DNA of 64,000 nt, from contig NZ_BLKW01000002.1 in the NCBI RefSeq assembly GCF_010723305.1, forward strand, positions 1,674,001 to 1,738,000, given 5' to 3'. This DNA is from Mycobacterium botniense. GTDB taxonomy: Bacteria; Actinomycetota; Actinomycetes; Mycobacteriales; Mycobacteriaceae. The position numbers and the translations under genes are program-made. Numbering within the stretch: the first letter of the stretch is position 1; the number at the start of each line of letters is the position of its first letter. This document shows, piece by piece, positions 26,390-36,082 of this stretch. Under the pieces are notes generated by a model, which saw only the letters and a list, made by a program, of their open reading frames with translations, ran no database searches and had not been told where the DNA came from.

Positions 26390-27366
26390 CCGGAGTCAGC
26401 GAGATCCAGGACGCCCTTCGAGAAGGCATAGCGCAGGTCAGGGCGGCCGGACGCAGCAAGCCGCGGCCGGGCCGGGACCCGGTGAATCAGCCGATGATCA
26501 ACAACTGGGTAGAAGCCATCGGCGACCGCAACCCCATCTATGTCGACGACGCAGCAGCGCGTGCCGCCGGCCATCCCGGGATTGTCGCACCACCGGCGAT
26601 GATCCAGGTGTGGACCATGATGGGGCTGGGCGGATCGCGCCCCGACGACGACCCGCTGGGGCGGGTTATCCGGCTTTTCGACGACGCGGGTTATATCGGC
26701 GTGGTCGCCACCAACTGCGAGCAGACCTATCACCGTTATCTGCGGCCCGGTGAAGAGGTCGCCGTGAGCGCGGAACTCGGCGATGTGGTGGGACCCAAAC
26801 AAACCGCGCTGGGCGAGGGCTGGTTCATCAACCAGCATATCGTATGGCAGGTCGGAGATGAGGATGTTGCCGAGATGGACTGGCGCATCCTCAAATTCAG
26901 GCCGAAGACAGCAGACCAGTCCTCCGGGAAAAACACAGTGCCGGCCGATCTCGACCCGGACGCCATGATGCGCCCTGCCGTGTCGCGTGACACCAAGTTC
27001 TTCTGGGACGGTGTCAACGCCCACGAGTTGCGGATCCAGCGCCGCCCGGACGGCAGCCTGCAGCATCCTCCGGTGCCCGCGGTGTGGCAAGACAAGGACG
27101 CACCGATCGACTACGTGGTGGCCAGTGGCAAGGGCAGGGTGTTCAGTTTCGTGGTGCACCATGCACCGAAGGTGCCCGGCCGTACGGTTCCCTTTGTCAT
27201 CGCGCTCGTCGAGCTCGACGAAGGGGTGCGCATGCTGGGCGAGCTGCGTGGGGTAGACCCCGCGCGGGTGGAGATCGGAATGCCGGTTCGTGCAACCTAT
27301 ATCGACTTTCCGGCAGGTGATGCCGGTCCGTCCTGGACGCTGTACGCGTGGGAGCCGGACGCATGA
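26386..27366 (+). CDS. chsH2: ChsH2: MaoC-like hydratase fused to DUF35 domain
   Basis: This 326-residue, two-domain protein has an N-terminal hotdog/MaoC-like half (residues 20-165, with NWVEAIGDRNPIYVDD and HPGIVAPPAMIQVW) and a C-terminal OB-fold DUF35 half (about 195-326, KFFWDGVNAHELRIQRRPDG). With ChsH1 it hydrates the C17 side-chain enoyl-CoA, and its DUF35 half binds and activates the aldolase Ltp2. Its ATG overlaps the fadE29 stop, and its stop overlaps the chsH1 start. Confidence 0.93.
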   Translation: MTGVSEIQDALREGIAQVRAAGRSKPRPGRDPVNQPMINNWVEAIGDRNPIYVDDAAARAAGHPGIVAPPAMIQVWTMMGLGGSRPDDDPLGRVIRLFDDAGYIGVVATNCEQTYHRYLRPGEEVAVSAELGDVVGPKQTALGEGWFINQHIVWQVGDEDVAEMDWRILKFRPKTADQSSGKNTVPADLDPDAMMRPAVSRDTKFFWDGVNAHELRIQRRPDGSLQHPPVPAVWQDKDAPIDYVVASGKGRVFSFVVHHAPKVPGRTVPFVIALVELDEGVRMLGELRGVDPARVEIGMPVRATYIDFPAGDAGPSWTLYAWEPDA

Positions 27367-27764
27367 ACGCACCGGTTGTTGAGGTCGGAACCAAGTTGCC
27401 GGAACTCAAGATTTACGGCGACCCCACGTTCATCATCTCCACGGCGTTGGCTACCCGAGATTTCCAAGACGTGCACCATGACCGGGACAAGGCACAGGCC
27501 AAAGGGTCGAAGGACATCTTCGTCAACATCCTCACCGACACCGGGCTGGTGCAGCGGTACGTCACCGAATGGGCCGGGCCTTCGGCGCTGATCAAATCGA
27601 TTGCGCTGCGGCTGGGGGTGCCGTGGTATGCCTATGACACCGTGACGTTCTCCGGTGAAGTGACCGCGATCAACGACGGCCTCGTCACCGTGAACGTGCT
27701 GGGCCGCAACAGCCTTGGCGATCATGTCATCGCCACCGCAACACTGACGATGGGGGGTGCCTGA
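27363..27764 (+). CDS. chsH1: ChsH1: MaoC-like enoyl-CoA hydratase subunit
   Basis: This 133-residue hotdog-fold protein has the catalytic Asp/His in STALATRDFQDVHHDRDKA, the MaoC hydratase signature. ChsH1 supplies the active residues of the ChsH1-ChsH2 heterotetramer. An ATGA overlap joins it to chsH2, and a TGATG overlap joins it to ltp2, so the hydratase and aldolase are translated as a set. Confidence 0.94.
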   Translation: MNAPVVEVGTKLPELKIYGDPTFIISTALATRDFQDVHHDRDKAQAKGSKDIFVNILTDTGLVQRYVTEWAGPSALIKSIALRLGVPWYAYDTVTFSGEVTAINDGLVTVNVLGRNSLGDHVIATATLTMGGA

Positions 27765-28936
27765 TGCGGTCTGGCTCGCTGCGAGCTCGAGCGGCCATCG
27801 TCGGTATCGGCGCCACCGACTTCTCGAAGAACTCTGGTCGCAGCGAGTTGCGGCTTGCCGCCGAGGCGGTGCAGGATGCCCTCCGCGACGCCGGTTTGAG
27901 CCCCGCCGACGTCGATGGGCTGACCACCTTCACGATGGACACCAACACCGAAATCGCGGTGGCGCGTGCGGCCGGCATCGGCGAGCTGACGTTCTTCAGC
28001 AAAGTCCACTACGGCGGTGGCGCCGCGTGCGCCATCATCCAGCAAGCCGCCCTCGCCGTCGCCACCGGGATCGCGGACGTCGTGGTGGCTTACCGGGCGT
28101 TCAACGAGCGCTCCGGCATGCGATTCGGCCAGGTGCAGACCCGGCTGACGGAGAACCCGGACTCCACCGGCGTGGACAATTCGTTTTCCTATCCCCACGG
28201 CCTGTCGACGCCGGCGGCGCAGGTTGCGATGATCGCGAGACGCTATATGCACCTGTCCGGCGCGACCAGCCGGGATTTCGGCGTGATCTCGGTGGCCGAC
28301 CGCAAACACGCGGCGAACAACCCGAAGGCCTACTTTTACGGCAAGCCGATAACCATTGACGAGCACCAGAGTTCGCGGTGGATCGCCGAGCCGCTGCGCC
28401 TGTTGGACTGCTGCCAGGAAACCGATGGAGCGGTGGCGATTGTGGTGACCTCCGTAGATCGCGCCAAGGACCTCAAACACCGTCCCGTGGTCATCGAGGC
28501 CGCCGCGCAGGGCTCCAGCCCCGACCAGTACACCATGGTCAGCTACTACCGGCCAGAACTCGACGGTCTGCCTGAGATGGGTCTGGTGGGCCGTCAACTG
28601 TGGGCGCAGTCCGGGCTGAAACCGGCCGATATCCAGACCGCCATTCTTTACGATCACTTCACCCCGTTCACGCTGATTCAGTTGGAGGAGCTGGGTTTCT
28701 GCGGTAAGGGTGAGGCCAAGGACTTCATTGCTGATGGTGCTATCGAGATCGGCGGCCGGCTGCCCATCAACACCCACGGTGGTCAGTTGGGCGAAGCCTA
28801 CATCCACGGTATGAACGGCATCGCCGAGGGTGTGCGCCAGTTGCGCGGGACTTCGGTGAACCAGGTACCCAATGTTGAGCATGTGCTCGTCACCGCTGGC
28901 ACCGGCGTGCCGACGTCCGGACTGATCTTGGCCTGA
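27764..28936 (+). CDS. ltp2: Thiolase-fold aldolase Ltp2
   Basis: This 390-residue protein has the SCP2/thiolase fold (GIGATDFSKN near the N-terminus, HYGGGAACAIIQQAA, PINTHGGQLGEAYIHGMNG). Ltp2 performs the retro-aldol cleavage of the 17-hydroxy side-chain CoA, releasing propanoyl-CoA and androstenedione-type rings. It needs the DUF35 domain of ChsH2. It is the last gene of the cyp125 operon. H37Rv has a PPE gene next; here 68 bp separate it from the convergent hsd4B-like gene. Confidence 0.94.
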   Translation: MRSGSLRARAAIVGIGATDFSKNSGRSELRLAAEAVQDALRDAGLSPADVDGLTTFTMDTNTEIAVARAAGIGELTFFSKVHYGGGAACAIIQQAALAVATGIADVVVAYRAFNERSGMRFGQVQTRLTENPDSTGVDNSFSYPHGLSTPAAQVAMIARRYMHLSGATSRDFGVISVADRKHAANNPKAYFYGKPITIDEHQSSRWIAEPLRLLDCCQETDGAVAIVVTSVDRAKDLKHRPVVIEAAAQGSSPDQYTMVSYYRPELDGLPEMGLVGRQLWAQSGLKPADIQTAILYDHFTPFTLIQLEELGFCGKGEAKDFIADGAIEIGGRLPINTHGGQLGEAYIHGMNGIAEGVRQLRGTSVNQVPNVEHVLVTAGTGVPTSGLILA

Positions 28937-29004
28937 CGCGTGTCAAATCATCCTCGGTAAAGACCTCTTGCTGGCACCGTGGGGCGAAGGCGTGCCGGCT
29001 GCGG

Positions 29005-29910
29005 TCACGGCGCGGCGGTGTTCTCGGCGGGTGTGACGCCCGCGGCCCGCTCGGCCGTGAGCAGCTCCACCCCGCTGAGCACCGGTGCGTCATCGCGGTC
29101 GGGAACGACAACGCTGGCAACGACACGCTCGTCGTCACGCCACAGGCGCACCAACAGTGACTCACCGGGGAATACCACCCCGGCGAAACGTGCGCCGTAG
29201 CAGGTGACCCGACTCGCGTCGCTGTCCAAACAGGTGTCGATGATCGTCTTGCACGTCATGCCGAAGGTGCACAGACCATGCAGAATCGGACGCGGAAAAC
29301 CCGCAGCAGCAGCGAATTCGGGATCAGAATGAAGCGGATTGCGGTCACCGCAGAGCCGATACAGCAAGGCCTGCTGCGGCAGCGTGGACAGCGCAACCTC
29401 GATATCGGGCGCTCGCTCCGGTGCGCGAACCGAGGTCGACGGTCCGCGATCGCCGCCGAATCCGCCTTCGCCGCGAGCGAAAATCGAGCGGCGCTGTGTC
29501 CATAGCGGGCTGCCCTCCAACGAGTTCACTGTCGTCTCGAGCACCACCACCGCGGCCTTGCCCTTATCCCAGACCTCCACGATGCGGCTGATGGCGCGCG
29601 CGCTGCCGGACGGGGGTAACGGTGCCGGTACCATCACCTGCTCGGAGGCGTGCAGCACCTTAGCTAAATCGATTTGCACACCGGGCCAGCTAACCCGGGG
29701 TGGTTCGACCTGATGAAACGAAGCCGCCACACAGCCGAATGTGGGCAGTACTTGTGGCTTGTGGTCGATCACGTAGCTGAGCTCACGCGGGTTCACCGGA
29801 TCCGCACCCGCTCCCAGCGCCAGGTTGTAGAGTTGTACATCGGTAGCTGACCAAGAGAACTCAACAGCACCGAACTCGGCCCCAAGTGCAATGTCCGGAT
29901 CGATCGGCAT
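29005..29910 (-). CDS. hsd4B: MaoC-type enoyl-CoA hydratase (Rv3538-like)
   Basis: This 301-residue double-hotdog hydratase matches the eukaryotic-like (R)-specific hydratase 2 family. The catalytic signature is LYRLCGDRNPLHSDPEFA with GFPRPILHGLCTFGMTCK after it. It is assigned to the first hydration steps of the sterol side chain. The ATG at 29910 (MPIDPDIAL) is 1 bp after the kstD stop, so it lies in an operon with kstD under the KstR site at 31596. The C-terminus has about 15 extra residues relative to H37Rv. Confidence 0.88.
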   Translation of the reverse strand: MPIDPDIALGAEFGAVEFSWSATDVQLYNLALGAGADPVNPRELSYVIDHKPQVLPTFGCVAASFHQVEPPRVSWPGVQIDLAKVLHASEQVMVPAPLPPSGSARAISRIVEVWDKGKAAVVVLETTVNSLEGSPLWTQRRSIFARGEGGFGGDRGPSTSVRAPERAPDIEVALSTLPQQALLYRLCGDRNPLHSDPEFAAAAGFPRPILHGLCTFGMTCKTIIDTCLDSDASRVTCYGARFAGVVFPGESLLVRLWRDDERVVASVVVPDRDDAPVLSGVELLTAERAAGVTPAENTAAP

Positions 29911-29911
29911 G

Positions 29912-31594
29912 TCAGCCTTTCCCCGCAAGATGCAATGCGGCCAGGTAACCGAAAGTCATCGCCGGCCCGATGGTACCGCCAGGGCCGGGATAGGTGTGAC
30001 CCATCACCGGTGAGCTGACATTGCCTGCGGCATAGAGTCCCTCGATGACGCTGCCGTCGTCGCGCAACGCGCGTCCATGCACGTCGGTGCGGATACCACC
30101 CTTGGTACCCAGATCCCCGGGAACCATCTGGACAGCGTAGTAGGGGGGATACTTGATCTCACCGAGGCTTGGGTTGGGCTTGTTGGTGGGATCGCTGTAG
30201 TAGCGGTCGTAGGCACTCTCACCGCGATGGAAGTCCTGATCCACACCGCTGCGCGCAAACCCGTTGAACCGCTCAAGCGTACCTATCAGCCCGTCGACGT
30301 CCACTCCGATCTTACCCGCCAACTCTGAGACGGTGTCGGCCATCACGACGACGCCAGACTCCAGCCACTTACGTGGAATACGTTGCCCGCCCTGCAGTCC
30401 GGCAAACAGATAGCGATCGCGGCATCGCTGGTCGAGGATCATCCACGCGGGCAGGTTTTCCGCCGGGCCTGCCCCCTGGCCCCATTTCCCGCCATACATC
30501 CGGTGGGTGGCCTCCACATAGGGCAGCGCTTCATTCATGAACCGCTGACCGGCCACGTTGACGATGATCGAGCCGGGCGCGTTGCGTTCCGACAATGCGA
30601 ACCACGGGCCGCTGGGCAGCGGAATCGTCGGTCCCCACCAGGCGTCTTCCATCAGATCTAAAGCGGCGCCGAGTTTCTCAGCCGCCACAATCCCGTCACC
30701 GGTGTTCGCGGCAGCGCCGACGGACCAATCGGCGTTGATCGGGGGCCGCTGGTATTTGAGCCGCATCTGCTCGTTGTGCTCAAAACCGCCGCAGGCCAAG
30801 ATGACGCCCCGACGGGCCTTCATCAATGTCGGTTCAGCATCCTCTCCCGCTGTGGTATCTCTGGCGTAGACCCCCCGCACCGCATCACCTTCGACGTGCA
30901 GATCTGTCAATGCGGTGTTGAGCAGCACCGGGACACCGGCCTGTCGCAATCCGATTCGCAGCGGGCCGATCAGCGCGCGTCCCATGCCGACCAGGTTCTT
31001 GCCGGTCGCCTTGGCCCAAAACGTGCGAGCGCCCACCCGTATGCTGCGCAGCAGTCCCTTCGGGTGGCGCTTGAGCAGGTTGAGCCGAACATAATCCTGC
31101 TGCATCACAACGACGTTGAGTGGTACCTTGCTGTACGGAGGTTCCAGCCCGGCAAGATCGGGTCCGAGCTTTTTGGCGTTGAACGGTTTTGGTTCGATCG
31201 AACGGCCGCCCGGCCGTCCGCCCTCGGCTTCGGGATAGTAGTCCGAATAACCCGGAACCCAGCACATCTTCAACGGGGTGTGCTTCAGCACAAATGAGAG
31301 CATCTCGGGGCCGCGCTCAAGGTAGGTGTCGATGCGCTCGGGTTCGACGACGTCGCCGATGATCCCGTGCAGGTACGTGCGGGCAGCTTCCGGGGTGTCC
31401 CGCACACCGTCGCGTTGGAGGACTTCGTTGTTGGGAATCCACACGCCGCCGCCTGAGCGGGCGGTCGACCCGCCGTAGTGCGGAGCCTTCTCGATGATTA
31501 CCGCCGACAGGCCCCGGTGAGCAGCGGTAAGGGCGGCGACCATGCCGGCGCCACCGCTACCGACCACGACGACGTCGAACTCCTGAGCTGTCAT
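29912..31594 (-). CDS. kstD: 3-Ketosteroid Δ1-dehydrogenase KstD
   Basis: This 560-residue flavoprotein has the FAD dinucleotide motif VVVGSGGAGMVAALTAAHRG near 10-29, GGSTARSGGGVWIPNNE near 44-60 and the C-terminal GLYAAGNVSSPVMGHTYPGPG with the FAD/substrate segment GGTIGPAMTFGYLAALH. It introduces the C1-C2 double bond in 3-ketosteroids, needed with KshAB to open ring B. I take the ATG at 31594; an ATG three codons upstream at 31603 lies within the KstR box, so the transcript may be almost leaderless. Confidence 0.95.
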   Translation of the reverse strand: MTAQEFDVVVVGSGGAGMVAALTAAHRGLSAVIIEKAPHYGGSTARSGGGVWIPNNEVLQRDGVRDTPEAARTYLHGIIGDVVEPERIDTYLERGPEMLSFVLKHTPLKMCWVPGYSDYYPEAEGGRPGGRSIEPKPFNAKKLGPDLAGLEPPYSKVPLNVVVMQQDYVRLNLLKRHPKGLLRSIRVGARTFWAKATGKNLVGMGRALIGPLRIGLRQAGVPVLLNTALTDLHVEGDAVRGVYARDTTAGEDAEPTLMKARRGVILACGGFEHNEQMRLKYQRPPINADWSVGAAANTGDGIVAAEKLGAALDLMEDAWWGPTIPLPSGPWFALSERNAPGSIIVNVAGQRFMNEALPYVEATHRMYGGKWGQGAGPAENLPAWMILDQRCRDRYLFAGLQGGQRIPRKWLESGVVVMADTVSELAGKIGVDVDGLIGTLERFNGFARSGVDQDFHRGESAYDRYYSDPTNKPNPSLGEIKYPPYYAVQMVPGDLGTKGGIRTDVHGRALRDDGSVIEGLYAAGNVSSPVMGHTYPGPGGTIGPAMTFGYLAALHLAGKG

Positions 31595-31595
31595 G

Positions 31596-31609
31596 TAGAA
31601 CACGTTATA
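31596..31609. promoter_or_regulatory. KstR operator between kstD and hsaE
   Basis: TAGAACACGTTATA fits TnnAACnnGTTnnA exactly. It ends 1 bp before the kstD ATG and lies 57 bp upstream of hsaE, so one site serves both directions. Confidence 0.9.
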
Positions 31610-31666
31610 GAATTGCTCGGGGCGGGCGCTACCGGCCCGGTCACACCAACGAGGGGACTTCGGTCA

Positions 31667-32452
31667 ATGCTTCCTGCCGCGACCCGCGATGTGCTGGCCG
31701 CCCACTTGGCGCACGCCGAGCGGAGCCGTGAGCCCATTGCCCCGCTGACCGCGGGCTACCCGGAGATCGACGTTGTCGACGCCTACGAGATCCAGCTGAT
31801 CAATATTCGCCGCCGGATAGCTGACGGCGCCCGGGTGGTGGGTCACAAAGTGGGGCTGTCGTCGTCGGCGATGCAGCAGATGATGGGGGTCAACGAGCCC
31901 GATTACGGTCATCTGCTCGACGAGATGCAGGTCTACGAAGACACCCCGGTCAAGGTGGCGAATTACCTATACCCGCGGGTGGAGGTCGAGGTGGGTTTCA
32001 TCCTGGCCGCTGACCTTCCGGGTGCGGGCTGCACCGAGGAGGATGTGCTTGGGGCGACCGCAGCGTTCGCCCCGGCCATCGAGTTGATCGACACCCGCAT
32101 CACCGACTGGAAGATCGCGTTATGTGACACCATCGCCGACAACGCGTCGTCGGCGGGTTTCGTGCTCGGTGCGGCACGGGTGGCACCGGCGGATATCGAC
32201 ATCACCGGAATCGACGCGGTGCTCAGCCGCAACGGTGAGGTGGTGGCCAAGGGCCGCAGCGACGCGGTGCTGGGCAATCCGGTCACCGCGGTGGCGTGGT
32301 TGGCCCGTAAGGTGGAAAGCTTCGGTGTGCGGCTCAAAGCCGGTGACATCGTGTTGCCCGGCTCGTGCACCCGCGCGATCGACGTCCGGGCCGGGGACAA
32401 TTTCGTCGCCGAATTCGCCGGCCTGGGGTCTGTCCGGTTAGCGTTTGAATAA
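31667..32452 (+). CDS. hsaE: 2-Hydroxyhexa-2,4-dienoate hydratase HsaE
   Basis: This 261-residue hydratase of the MhpD/fumarylacetoacetate hydrolase fold has [10 protein letters not shown] near 57-66, [10 protein letters not shown], and a final segment with PGSCTRAID. It hydrates the dienoate released by HsaD from rings A/B. The ATG at 31667 was chosen from agreement with the 261-residue H37Rv length; no strong ribosome-binding site is visible (GAGGGG about 12 bp upstream). Followed by hsaG after 13 bp. Confidence 0.93.
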   Translation: MLPAATRDVLAAHLAHAERSREPIAPLTAGYPEIDVVDAYEIQLINIRRRIADGARVVGHKVGLSSSAMQQMMGVNEPDYGHLLDEMQVYEDTPVKVANYLYPRVEVEVGFILAADLPGAGCTEEDVLGATAAFAPAIELIDTRITDWKIALCDTIADNASSAGFVLGAARVAPADIDITGIDAVLSRNGEVVAKGRSDAVLGNPVTAVAWLARKVESFGVRLKAGDIVLPGSCTRAIDVRAGDNFVAEFAGLGSVRLAFE

Positions 32453-32465
32453 GAGGAGCGTCCAG

Positions 32466-33380
32466 ATGCCGTCCAAGGCTTCGGTGGCCATCGTCGGTTC
32501 CGGCAATATCAGCACCGACCTGCTGTATAAACTGCTGCGCTCAGAGTGGTTGGAGCCGCGCTGGATGGTGGGCATCGACCCGGAAAGCGAAGGGCTGGCC
32601 CGGGCCCGCAAACTGGGTCTGGAGACTACCCACGAGGGAGTGGATTGGCTGCTTGCCCAACCCGAAAAACCTGATCTGCTGTTCGAGGCCACCAGCGCCT
32701 ACGTGCACATGGCTGCGGCGCCGAAGTACGCCGAAGCCGGGATTCGGGCGATCGACCTGACCCCGGCCGCGGTCGGTCCGGCGGTGATCCCCCCGGTGAA
32801 TTTGCGCGATCACCTCGATGCGCCGAACGTCAACATGATCACTTGCGGCGGTCAGGCGACGATCCCGATCGTCTACGCGGTGTCGCGGGTCGTCGCAGTG
32901 CCGTATGCCGAGATTGTGGCGTCGGTGGCGTCGGTATCGGCCGGGCCGGGCACCCGGGCCAATATCGACGAGTTCACCAAGACCACCGCCCGCGGCGTGC
33001 AGACCATCGGGGGAGCGAACCGCGGCAAGGCGATTATCATCCTCAACCCCGCTGAGCCGCCGATGATCATGCGTGACACCATCTTTTGCGCTATCCCCGA
33101 AGACGCCGACCGTGACGCGATCATCAAATCCATCCATGACGTGGTTGCCGAAGTGCAAACCTATGTGCCTGGGTACCGGTTACTCAATGAGCCGCAGTTC
33201 GAGGAGCCGTCATTGAACTCCGGCGGTCAAGCGGTGGTTACCACGTTCATCGAAGTCGAAGGCGCCGGGGATTATCTGCCGCCGTATGCGGGCAATCTGG
33301 ACATCATGACGGCGGCGGCCACCAAGGTGGGCGAGGAGATCGCCAAAGAGACTCTGTCCGTCGCAGGAGGTATGCGATGA
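32466..33380 (+). CDS. hsaG: Acylating propanal dehydrogenase HsaG
   Basis: This 304-residue dehydrogenase has the NAD motif [16 protein letters not shown] near 9-24 and the catalytic Cys in [13 protein letters not shown]. It converts propanal from HsaF to propanoyl-CoA within the HsaF-HsaG complex. GAGGAG lies 10 bp before its ATG. It overlaps hsaF by 4 bp. Confidence 0.95.
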   Translation: MPSKASVAIVGSGNISTDLLYKLLRSEWLEPRWMVGIDPESEGLARARKLGLETTHEGVDWLLAQPEKPDLLFEATSAYVHMAAAPKYAEAGIRAIDLTPAAVGPAVIPPVNLRDHLDAPNVNMITCGGQATIPIVYAVSRVVAVPYAEIVASVASVSAGPGTRANIDEFTKTTARGVQTIGGANRGKAIIILNPAEPPMIMRDTIFCAIPEDADRDAIIKSIHDVVAEVQTYVPGYRLLNEPQFEEPSLNSGGQAVVTTFIEVEGAGDYLPPYAGNLDIMTAAATKVGEEIAKETLSVAGGMR

Positions 33381-34420
33381 CTGCCGGTATTTGGGATGTC
33401 CGCATCACCGACACCTCGTTGCGGGACGGCTCGCACCACAAACGCCACCAGTTCACCAAAGGCGAGGTCCAGTCCATCGTCGCGGCGCTGGACGCCGCCG
33501 GGGTGCCGGTGATCGAGGTGACCCACGGCGACGGTTTGGGCGGATCGTCATTCAACTACGGCTTTTCTAAAGTTCCTGAACAGGAACTGATCAAGCTGGC
33601 CGCCGAGACCGCGAAAGAAGCCAGGATCGCGTTTTTGATGCTGCCGGGGGTCGGCACCAAAGACGACATCAAAGAAGCGCAGGACAATGGCGGGTCAATT
33701 TGCCGGATCGCCACCCATTGCACCGAGGCCGACGTGTCGATCCAGCATTTCGGGCTGGCCCGCGAGCTGGGTCTGGAAACGGTCGGGTTTTTGATGATGG
33801 CCCACACCGTCCCGCCGGAAAAACTGGCCGCGCAGGCCCGCATCATGGCTGACGCGGGCTGTCAGTGTGTCTATGTCGTCGACTCCGCCGGTGCGCTGGT
33901 GCTCGAAGGCGTGCGCGACCGGGTCGCCGCACTGGTGGCCGAACTCGGCGACGACGCCCAGGTGGGCTTTCATGGGCATGAAAACCTCGGCCTGGGGGTG
34001 GCCAACTCGGTCGAGGCCGTGCGCGCCGGGGCCAAGCAGATCGACGGGTCCTGCCGGCGGTTCGGGGCCGGAGCGGGCAACGCGCCGGTGGAGGCGTTGA
34101 TCGGGGTCTTCGACAAGATCGGCGTCAAAACCGGCATCGACTTCTTCGACATCGCTGATGCCGCTGAGGACGTCGTGCGCCCGGCCATGCCCGCCGAGTG
34201 CGTGCTCGACCGCAATGCGCTGATCATGGGCTACGCCGGAGTCTACTCCAGCTTCCTCAAACACGCTGTGCGCCAAGCAGAACGCTACAACGTGCCGGCC
34301 TCTGCGTTGTTGTACCGGGCCGGTCAGCGCAAACTCATCGGCGGCCAAGAGGACCAGCTCATCGATATCGCGCTGGAAATCAAGCGCGAACAGGAGCGCG
34401 GCCGGGCGGTGACCCACTAA
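33377..34420 (+). CDS. hsaF: 4-Hydroxy-2-oxohexanoate aldolase HsaF
   Basis: This 347-residue class II pyruvate aldolase has the metal-binding start [17 protein letters not shown] near 9-25, where the Arg-Asp pair binds metal and pyruvate, [11 protein letters not shown] with the metal His residues, and the conserved [20 protein letters not shown]. It cleaves the HsaE product to pyruvate and propanal. The C-terminal domain (from about 290) binds HsaG. The ATGA overlap with hsaG supports equal production. Confidence 0.95.
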   Translation: MTAGIWDVRITDTSLRDGSHHKRHQFTKGEVQSIVAALDAAGVPVIEVTHGDGLGGSSFNYGFSKVPEQELIKLAAETAKEARIAFLMLPGVGTKDDIKEAQDNGGSICRIATHCTEADVSIQHFGLARELGLETVGFLMMAHTVPPEKLAAQARIMADAGCQCVYVVDSAGALVLEGVRDRVAALVAELGDDAQVGFHGHENLGLGVANSVEAVRAGAKQIDGSCRRFGAGAGNAPVEALIGVFDKIGVKTGIDFFDIADAAEDVVRPAMPAECVLDRNALIMGYAGVYSSFLKHAVRQAERYNVPASALLYRAGQRKLIGGQEDQLIDIALEIKREQERGRAVTH

Positions 34421-34492
34421 CAACGCGCGCCAGCGGTGCTGGGCGGCGATCAGCGGCGCTGGGTAAGGCTACCGCGGGTAACCTCGGTAACT

Positions 34493-34810
34493 ATGAGCAC
34501 CACCTTCACGACCGCCAGTCGGCTTCGCCGCGGACTCTGCGGCGCGTTGGCCGGCGGTCTACTGGGCACCACTGCGTCGGTGCTGATCGCATTGCCGGTG
34601 GCCAACGGGGATCCCCAGCAACAGTGCAATACGACCGTGGGCCAATCGATCGACTCCTATCTGAAGCGGCATCCGGATGTCAGGCAGGAGTTGATGGCTA
34701 AAGCGCAAGCGGAGTCGCCGGGCTCGCCCAACGCGCTGCTCGACTACCTCCAGCGGCACCCGGATGTGCGCCAGGCGCTGATCACACTGTCCCAGCAGTG
34801 CACCTCGTAG
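34493..34810 (+). CDS. Small secreted hemophore-related protein (Rv0203/Rv1174c family)
   Basis: This 105-residue protein begins with a Sec signal peptide (RLRR then hydrophobic GLCGALAGGLLGTTASVLIALP, cleavage near ANG-DP about 39). The mature part has two cysteines (C45, C103) likely to form a disulfide, and two near-identical helices SYLKRHPDVRQEL and DYLQRHPDVRQAL (55-67, 84-96). The YLxxHPDVxxxL pattern belongs to the mycobacterial heme-binding (hemophore-like) family. It replaces the PPE genes that lie here in H37Rv. Heme binding is inferred from the family. Confidence 0.75.
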   Translation: MSTTFTTASRLRRGLCGALAGGLLGTTASVLIALPVANGDPQQQCNTTVGQSIDSYLKRHPDVRQELMAKAQAESPGSPNALLDYLQRHPDVRQALITLSQQCTS

Positions 34811-34928
34811 TGAAACAGACCTGGTCGTTGTTCACCATCGACGATGCGCAGGGCCGAGGTGTCCGGCTCGTCCCTCGTTTTCCGGCGCGCATCCTCACCA
34901 GGCGGGATGTTCGCCATTGACGGAAAAT

Positions 34929-34942
34929 AGGAACACGTTCTA
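34929..34942. promoter_or_regulatory. KstR operator upstream of the DUF1214 operon
   Basis: AGGAACACGTTCTA fits the KstR consensus with one mismatch at the first position. It ends 10 bp before the GTG at 34953. Confidence 0.8.
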
Positions 34943-34952
34943 GCGTCGAGGC

Positions 34953-36080
34953 GTGTTCTCAGATCCGCTCACGGAAGCGATCGCCGAGGCCGAGAAACTG
35001 GTGGCCGCCGCACCGCATATCGAGACCGAAGCCGACCTGCTCGAAGGACTCCAGTATCTGGCCGGCTGCGTTGCCGCCTGCACACACATCGCGTTCAACT
35101 ACGACCGCGATCACCCGTTCTTGCTCTCGGGCACCGGGCCGTTCACAAAAATGGGACTGGACAATCCCGACACCCTCTACTTCGGCTGTCGGGTGCACGC
35201 CGATTATGACTACGTCGTCACCGGCCGCAGGGGCACGACCACCGACTTGAGTTTTCAGGTGCTCGGTGGGGAATACACCGACGACGAAGTGCCGGCCAGC
35301 CAGGTTGCGTTCGACGACCGCGAACTCGACATCGCCGAGGACGGGAGCTTCGAGTGGCGGCTGCGGCCAACCAGCAATGGGCAATTGGTGATCCGCGAAG
35401 TCTACGGCGACTGGTCGCAGCAGCGTGGCACGGTGGCTATCGCACGGCTGGATACCGCGGGCACCGCGCCACCACCCCTGACCCGCGACACCATCGAAAA
35501 GCGCTATGCCACAGCAGCACAGCAGTTAGTTCAACGAGTCAAGACCTGGCTGCAGTTCCCGCAATGGTTCTATCTCAACATCCCGGTCAACACCATGGTG
35601 GCACCCCGGCTGACTCCCGGCGGTCTGGCGACGCAGTACTCGTCGGCCGGGCATTTTGATCTGCGGCCTGATCAGGCGCTGGTTATCACGGTGCCGGTGA
35701 CCGACGCGCCGTATCTGGGGTTCCAGCTGGGCAGCATGTGGTATATCTCGCTGGACTACATCAACCACCAGACTTCGCTGAATTCCAGTCAGGCGCAGGA
35801 AGATCCGGATGGCAAGATCCGCATCGTGGTCGCCGACCAAAATCCGGGCATCACCAACTGGGTCGAAACCCTGGGGCATCGCCGGGGGTTTCTGCAGTTT
35901 CGCTGGCAACGGGTGTCACGTCAGCTCACCGAGGCCGACGGTCCTACGGTCGAACTTGTTGACTTCGACGCGGTGCCGGACGCGCTTCCGTACTTCGATC
36001 ACAACAAGATTTCTCCCTCCGCATGGCGCATGCGAATCGCGCAGCGCCAGAATCAAATCGCGAACAGGATGCTGGGATAG
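34953..36080 (+). CDS. DUF1214-family protein (Rv3531c-like)
   Basis: This 375-residue protein has no signal peptide. It contains the DUF1214 region in the second half (QALVITVPVTDAPYLGFQLGS-type strand, LGHRRGFLQFRWQR). The reaction is unknown. It is the first gene of a three-gene KstR-controlled unit with an SDR (36083) and a sulfotransferase (36865), all tightly spaced. Regulation and neighbours suggest a side pathway of sterol modification. The start is a GTG 10 bp after the KstR box. Confidence 0.85.
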   Translation: MFSDPLTEAIAEAEKLVAAAPHIETEADLLEGLQYLAGCVAACTHIAFNYDRDHPFLLSGTGPFTKMGLDNPDTLYFGCRVHADYDYVVTGRRGTTTDLSFQVLGGEYTDDEVPASQVAFDDRELDIAEDGSFEWRLRPTSNGQLVIREVYGDWSQQRGTVAIARLDTAGTAPPPLTRDTIEKRYATAAQQLVQRVKTWLQFPQWFYLNIPVNTMVAPRLTPGGLATQYSSAGHFDLRPDQALVITVPVTDAPYLGFQLGSMWYISLDYINHQTSLNSSQAQEDPDGKIRIVVADQNPGITNWVETLGHRRGFLQFRWQRVSRQLTEADGPTVELVDFDAVPDALPYFDHNKISPSAWRMRIAQRQNQIANRMLG

Positions 36081-36082
36081 CA

